A stretch of 9,561 bases of DNA from Lachnospiraceae bacterium (GTDB lineage Bacteria; Bacillota; Clostridia; Lachnospirales; Lachnospiraceae): contig SFEV01000081.1 of assembly GCA_004557975.1 (NCBI GenBank), positions 1-9,561 of the forward strand. The letters run 5' to 3'. Position 1 is the first letter of the stretch. Each line of letters begins with the position of its first letter. The notes under the pieces are model-generated. The model was not told the origin of the DNA and ran no database searches. It saw only the letters and a list, made by a program, of their open reading frames with translations. Position numbers and translations under genes: made by a program. Positions 6,554 to 9,561 of the stretch are shown piece by piece.

Positions 6554-8733
6554 CCTGCCAACTCCTCCTCTGACAACTGCGACATTGCGATCTGTCGGTA
6601 AACCTCACAGCTCTTCATCAGTTCTTCATGTGTTCCCTGACCTGCCACCTTTCCTTCATCCAGCACAACAATCTGATCTGCATGGAGGATCGTACTGATC
6701 CGCTGTGCGACGATCAGCGTCGTCGTATCTTTCGTGGCCTCCTTCAGCGCACGGCGAAGTGCCACGTCTGTCTTAAAATCAAGGGCTGAAAAGCTGTCAT
6801 CAAAAATCAGGATCTCGGGCTTCTTCGCTATTGCACGGGCGATGGCCAGCCTCTGCTTCTGTCCGCCGGACACATTCGTTCCTCCCTGTGCAATGGGAGA
6901 ATCATACTGCTCCTCCTTCGCTTCAATAAAGTCACTGGCCTGTGCAATCGCAGCCGCCTGCTTCATCTCATCTTCTGTGGCATCCGTTTTGCCGTAGCAG
7001 ATGTTGGAGCGGATTGTTCCGGAGAACAGAGTATTCTTCTGAGGCACGTAACCGAGACGTGCACAGAGCTCCTGCTTTGAAAGCTTCCGGACATCGACTC
7101 CGTCCACACGGACTGCTCCCTCTGTCACATCATAAAAACGCGGAATCAGACTGATCAGTGTACTCTTGCCGCTTCCCGTACTTCCGATAAATGCAACCGT
7201 CTGCCCCTTCCTGGCTTTAAATGAAATATCATCAAGCACCTTTTCATCAGCATCAGGATACGCAAAAGAAACGTGATCAAATTCCACTGTTCCCCTTGCA
7301 TCCTCTTCCGGCTTCTCAGGAAGCTCCGGGTCGCGTATTGTCGTTTTCGTCTCAAGCACTTCCGCAATACGCTTTGCAGCCACATTCGCACGCGGAATCA
7401 TGATTGACATCATGGTAATCATCAGGAAGGACATGATAATCTGCATTGCATACTGGATAAACGCCATCATATCACCGACCTGCAGCGTACCTCCGTCTAT
7501 GGCATAAGCACCCTTATACACAATCAGTACTGAGACGCCGTTCATAATCAGCATCATAACCGGCATCATAAACGTCATACAGCGGTTGACAAACAGGTTC
7601 GTTCTGGTCAGATCCCTGTTCGCTTTTTCAAAGCGCTCTTCCTCATGTTTCTCTGTACTGAACGCCCGTGTTACCATGACACCGGTCAGAATCTCTCTTG
7701 TGACAAGATTCAGGCGGTCAATCAGTACCTGAAGTTTTGTGAATTTCGGCATGGCTACCTTAAAAAGAACCAGGATCACCAGCATAATCAGTGCAACTGC
7801 CAGCGCAATGATCCAGCTCATGGATGTATCGGACTGCAGCACCTTCAGCACGCCGCCGACACCGAGAATGGGAGCGTACATCAGCATGCGCAGACCCATG
7901 GCCAGAAACATCTGTACCTGCTGGATATCATTGGTGCTTCTCGTGATCAGAGAAGCCGTGGAAAAATGATTAAACTCCTCACTATTAAAGCCGATGACCG
8001 TACGGTACACATCATTTCTCAGATCATGGGCCGCCTTTGCCGCCACTCTGGATGCCAGAAATGTCACCATAATGGAGGCCACCATACCAAGCAGTGCCAG
8101 CAGCAGCATCTTTCCGCCCGTTCCCGTGATATATCTGATCTGCATGTTGTCAAGATCCACTCCCATGGCTTCATATTCCTGGCGGACAAACTGAATTGCC
8201 GACTGCTCTGTCATCATATCCGGCATTCCGGCAGTCTGCTCCTTCATTTTTTCCAGTATCTGTCCGCGCATCACCTCCGGCAGAAGCTTCACCGTACCTA
8301 TCAGAGAAACACCCTCCGGAAGGTTCATCTGCTCCCGCATGGTCTGTGCCTGCTCCCCGTCCTGTGTCAGACCAAGCACCAGGAGCTCTGCATCACGAAG
8401 CGCATCCGCCAGCGTCTCCCTCTCATCCTTATTTATATTCTTCAGCACATAGTTCTGAACATCATCCTCTGTCTCCGAAGCTTCCGGCTCATAACACATA
8501 TCCATCAGCTCCTGCTGCTCTCCGTCCAGAAACAGCTGCAGATTCTCATACGTCTCCGCCCGCAGCTTCTCCGGAACACCGTCCTCAATACCGTTCTGCT
8601 GAATACCTTCATTTACAATCTTTGATGTGTAATCCGGCAGTGCCAGATCACAGTACGCCTGAAGAAACAGCAGAGCTATCACCAGCACAATATAGCCCAC
8701 CGATCCTTTCAGGTACTTTGCAAGTTTTCCCAT
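6550..8733 (-). CDS. ABC multidrug-exporter half-transporter, degenerate subunit with large extracellular insert
   Basis: Starting at the ATG at 8733 (727 residues), which has an AGGAGG ribosome site 5 bases before it; an in-frame ATG at 8766 overlapping the MarR stop has only a poor site. The first membrane helix (about 11-31) and the second (about 208-229) are separated by roughly 170 acidic, helical residues (35-206) predicted to lie outside the cell, much longer than the usual loop. The nucleotide-binding domain has Walker A GSTGSGKST (517-525), Q-loop Gln565 and canonical signature VSGGQ (621-625). Walker B is ILIFDD, with Asp646 replacing the catalytic Glu, and Gln677 replaces the H-loop His (VAQRIS). 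It therefore supplies the good signature to the partner but cannot itself run the normal hydrolysis site. It lies 29 bases after the MarR gene. BmrD of Bacillus is, as I recall, another exporter half with an extra extracellular domain. Confidence 0.93.
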   Translation of the reverse strand: MGKLAKYLKGSVGYIVLVIALLFLQAYCDLALPDYTSKIVNEGIQQNGIEDGVPEKLRAETYENLQLFLDGEQQELMDMCYEPEASETEDDVQNYVLKNINKDERETLADALRDAELLVLGLTQDGEQAQTMREQMNLPEGVSLIGTVKLLPEVMRGQILEKMKEQTAGMPDMMTEQSAIQFVRQEYEAMGVDLDNMQIRYITGTGGKMLLLALLGMVASIMVTFLASRVAAKAAHDLRNDVYRTVIGFNSEEFNHFSTASLITRSTNDIQQVQMFLAMGLRMLMYAPILGVGGVLKVLQSDTSMSWIIALAVALIMLVILVLFKVAMPKFTKLQVLIDRLNLVTREILTGVMVTRAFSTEKHEEERFEKANRDLTRTNLFVNRCMTFMMPVMMLIMNGVSVLIVYKGAYAIDGGTLQVGDMMAFIQYAMQIIMSFLMITMMSIMIPRANVAAKRIAEVLETKTTIRDPELPEKPEEDARGTVEFDHVSFAYPDADEKVLDDISFKARKGQTVAFIGSTGSGKSTLISLIPRFYDVTEGAVRVDGVDVRKLSKQELCARLGYVPQKNTLFSGTIRSNICYGKTDATEDEMKQAAAIAQASDFIEAKEEQYDSPIAQGGTNVSGGQKQRLAIARAIAKKPEILIFDDSFSALDFKTDVALRRALKEATKDTTTLIVAQRISTILHADQIVVLDEGKVAGQGTHEELMKSCEVYRQIAMSQLSEEELAG

Positions 8734-8738
8734 AGTAA

Positions 8739-8744
8739 CCTCCT
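8739..8744 (-). promoter_or_regulatory. Ribosome binding site deciding the first exporter gene start
   Basis: AGGAGG is 5 bases before the ATG at 8733 and lies between the MarR stop and the exporter start. It favours 8733 over the ATG at 8766, which overlaps the MarR stop codon and has only a G-run upstream. Confidence 0.75.
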
Positions 8745-8762
8745 GCGAAATGTCTGTTCTTA

Positions 8763-9293
8763 TCATGCCCCCGGTTTATGGTCCGTACACTGTTCCTGTC
8801 CATTCTGTTTCAGAAAACACTGCGCCATGCAGCCGCCCTTTTCCATACCTTCCTCTGTTCTGCTAAGGTTATCCGTCATGCGCTTAAAGAAACTCTGGAG
8901 CTGTGCAATCTCATCCTCTGAAAATCCTCCGGTCAGAATTTTTTCATCCTTCGCAACCTGTTGTCTGATTTCCTGGACAATACTTCTGCCCTTTTCTGTC
9001 ATATAGATTCTGCTGACTCTCAGATCCTCACGATCTGTCTTCTTACACACCAGCCCTGCCTTCTCCAGACGCTTGACCGTCACCGTCACTGTGGGCGGCT
9101 TAACATGCAGCAGATCTGCCATCTCCCGGAGGCTGATTCCTTCCCGTGTGTACAGTATTCCCATAACAGGAAGCTGTCCCGGATGAACCCCCAGCTCCAT
9201 GAACCGCTTGAAATTCATGGAAGAATACTTGTGCATCAGATGAATCAGACAGGAATTGACTCCGTTTCCCGCTGTTCCTTCCCAAAAATCCAA
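8763..9293 (-). CDS. MarR-family transcriptional regulator of the exporter operon
   Basis: A winged-helix regulator of 176 residues from a TTG at 9293, or 181 from the ATG at 9308. I prefer the TTG: GGAGGTGA, a strong ribosome site, ends just before it with 8 bases after GGAGG, while it overlaps the ATG and so cannot serve it. Counted from the TTG, GISLREMADLLHV (52-64) and PPTVTVTVKRLEKAGL (66-81) form the helix-turn-helix, and KKTDREDLRVSRIYMT (84-99) is the wing with the DR-D-R signature of MarR proteins. The long C-terminal helix (about 105-145) is the dimer interface. An unusual tail after 148 carries three Cys (155, 159, 169) and could sense oxidants, thiol-reactive drugs or metal. MarR proteins typically repress their own operon and release DNA on binding phenolic drugs or on oxidation. 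The exporters encoded immediately downstream are the natural targets. Confidence 0.88.
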   Translation of the reverse strand: MDFWEGTAGNGVNSCLIHLMHKYSSMNFKRFMELGVHPGQLPVMGILYTREGISLREMADLLHVKPPTVTVTVKRLEKAGLVCKKTDREDLRVSRIYMTEKGRSIVQEIRQQVAKDEKILTGGFSEDEIAQLQSFFKRMTDNLSRTEEGMEKGGCMAQCFLKQNGQEQCTDHKPGA

Positions 9294-9301
9294 ACCAGTC
9301 A

Positions 9302-9306
9302 CCTCC
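9302..9306 (-). promoter_or_regulatory. Ribosome binding site favouring a TTG start for MarR
   Basis: GGAGG lies 8 bases before the TTG at 9293 and immediately follows the in-frame ATG at 9308. The only site upstream of that ATG is a weak GGAAG-like one, so a low-efficiency TTG start is the more consistent reading. Confidence 0.55.
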
Positions 9307-9325
9307 ATTCTTCTGCTTCCGACTA

Positions 9326-9347
9326 AATAGTTAGTTGACTAATTATT
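9326..9347. promoter_or_regulatory. Likely MarR operator (22-base palindrome)
   Basis: AATAGTTAGT and ACTAATTATT flank a central TG and pair at nine of ten positions; the core TTAGT-TG-ACTAA (9331-9342) is perfect. The size, AT-rich composition and position just downstream of the predicted transcription start are typical of MarR operators. GACTAA also recurs at 9321 and 9337. A bound dimer here would block initiation or elongation of the regulator-exporter operon. Confidence 0.65.
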
Positions 9348-9348
9348 A

Positions 9349-9362
9349 ATCGATTGATCGAT
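9349..9362. promoter_or_regulatory. Second palindrome abutting the -10 box
   Basis: ATCGAT-TG-ATCGAT is a perfect 14-base palindrome lying between the -10 element and the 22-base operator, over the predicted start of transcription. It differs in sequence from the first palindrome, so it may serve a different regulator, or provide a second, weaker MarR contact, since both are centred on TG. Confidence 0.45.
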
Positions 9363-9391
9363 ATGATATACTTTTTAGCCAAAAAACGCAA
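9363..9391 (-). promoter_or_regulatory. Candidate promoter of the MarR-exporter operon
   Basis: On the minus strand, TTGCGT (9391-9386) and TATCAT (9368-9363) are 17 bases apart. The -10 matches consensus at five of six positions, the -35 at only three. Transcription would start near 9356, inside the second palindrome, leaving a leader of about 50-60 bases. It is the best promoter I can find upstream of the operon. Confidence 0.5.
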
Positions 9392-9491
9392 CAAGTTTTT
9401 GTGCAATTTATAAAATTTTAAGATCCTTCTAAAACAGATACTACTCAGGTGACGCGACTTGCAAAACAGTTCTGAAAGGTAAAAATAATTC

Positions 9492-9504
9492 GCACAAAAT
9501 GTGC
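9492..9504. repeat. Small hairpin upstream of the MarR operon
   Basis: GCACA and TGTGC form a 5-base stem around AAA. The rest of 9392-9561 is AT-rich and shows no gene or clear promoter. The hairpin may belong to the control region of a gene beyond the window, but the evidence is thin. Confidence 0.25.
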
Positions 9505-9561
9505 TGATTTCATGTGGATTCCCAAAGGATAGTGTAAAATATAAGAAAAACTTTTTCGCAG

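Noticed and set aside
7645..8625. Long plus-strand open frame (326 codons) opposite the first exporter gene
   Set aside because: It lies wholly antisense to a well-supported ABC gene, has no ribosome site, and its His/Gln/Leu-rich product looks like a shadow of the opposite strand.
9382..9400. AAAAAC and GTTTTT inverted repeat upstream of the MarR promoter
   Set aside because: A/T homopolymer arms around a 7-base spacer are expected by chance in AT-rich DNA.

Overview
The window looks like a chromosomal segment of a Gram-positive Firmicute, most likely a gut clostridium of the Lachnospiraceae type. This is inferred from strong GGAGG-type ribosome sites, a MarR plus paired ABC exporter operon whose second subunit has a Gly/His/Arg-rich N-terminus, a cytidylate-kinase-like gene and a remnant resembling the N-terminus of a membrane sensor. 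No species can be named from sequence alone. No rRNA, tRNA, CRISPR array, insertion sequence or replication origin was seen.

Right half, all on the minus strand (9391 down to 4059): a promoter with two palindromes (about 9326-9391), a MarR regulator, two ABC exporter half-transporters that overlap by 4 bases, and a cytidylate-kinase-like P-loop protein. The exporter halves have complementary ATPase defects and should work only as a heterodimer. The MarR protein probably binds the palindromes and represses the whole operon until a ligand or stress relieves it. The kinase-like gene is the odd passenger.

Middle (3988 down to 2210): a separately promoted gene for an exported acidic protein of unknown function. 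It ends in a short motif, IIGGADGPTSVF, that resembles a conserved stretch of the beta subunit of sodium-pumping decarboxylases. Its 3' end overlaps a converging plus-strand fragment (1966-2244). That fragment keeps a good promoter, ribosome site and membrane anchor but appears cut off, and I read it as the 5' stub of a larger membrane sensor gene lost by deletion.

Left end (1740 down to 1, minus strand): an AT-richer three-gene operon with its own promoter. It encodes a short XRE-type DNA-binding protein, an ImmA/IrrE-type zinc peptidase (HELYH) and a PIN-like protein that runs off the window edge. Genes are 3-4 bases apart, each ribosome site lying in the end of the preceding gene. This looks like a mobile regulatory or toxin-antitoxin/defence-like module and is the best candidate here for a little-described system.

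The intergenic stretch 1657-1965 holds two divergent promoters and AT-rich sequence. The stretch 9392-9561 upstream of the MarR operon holds only a small hairpin that I can point to.
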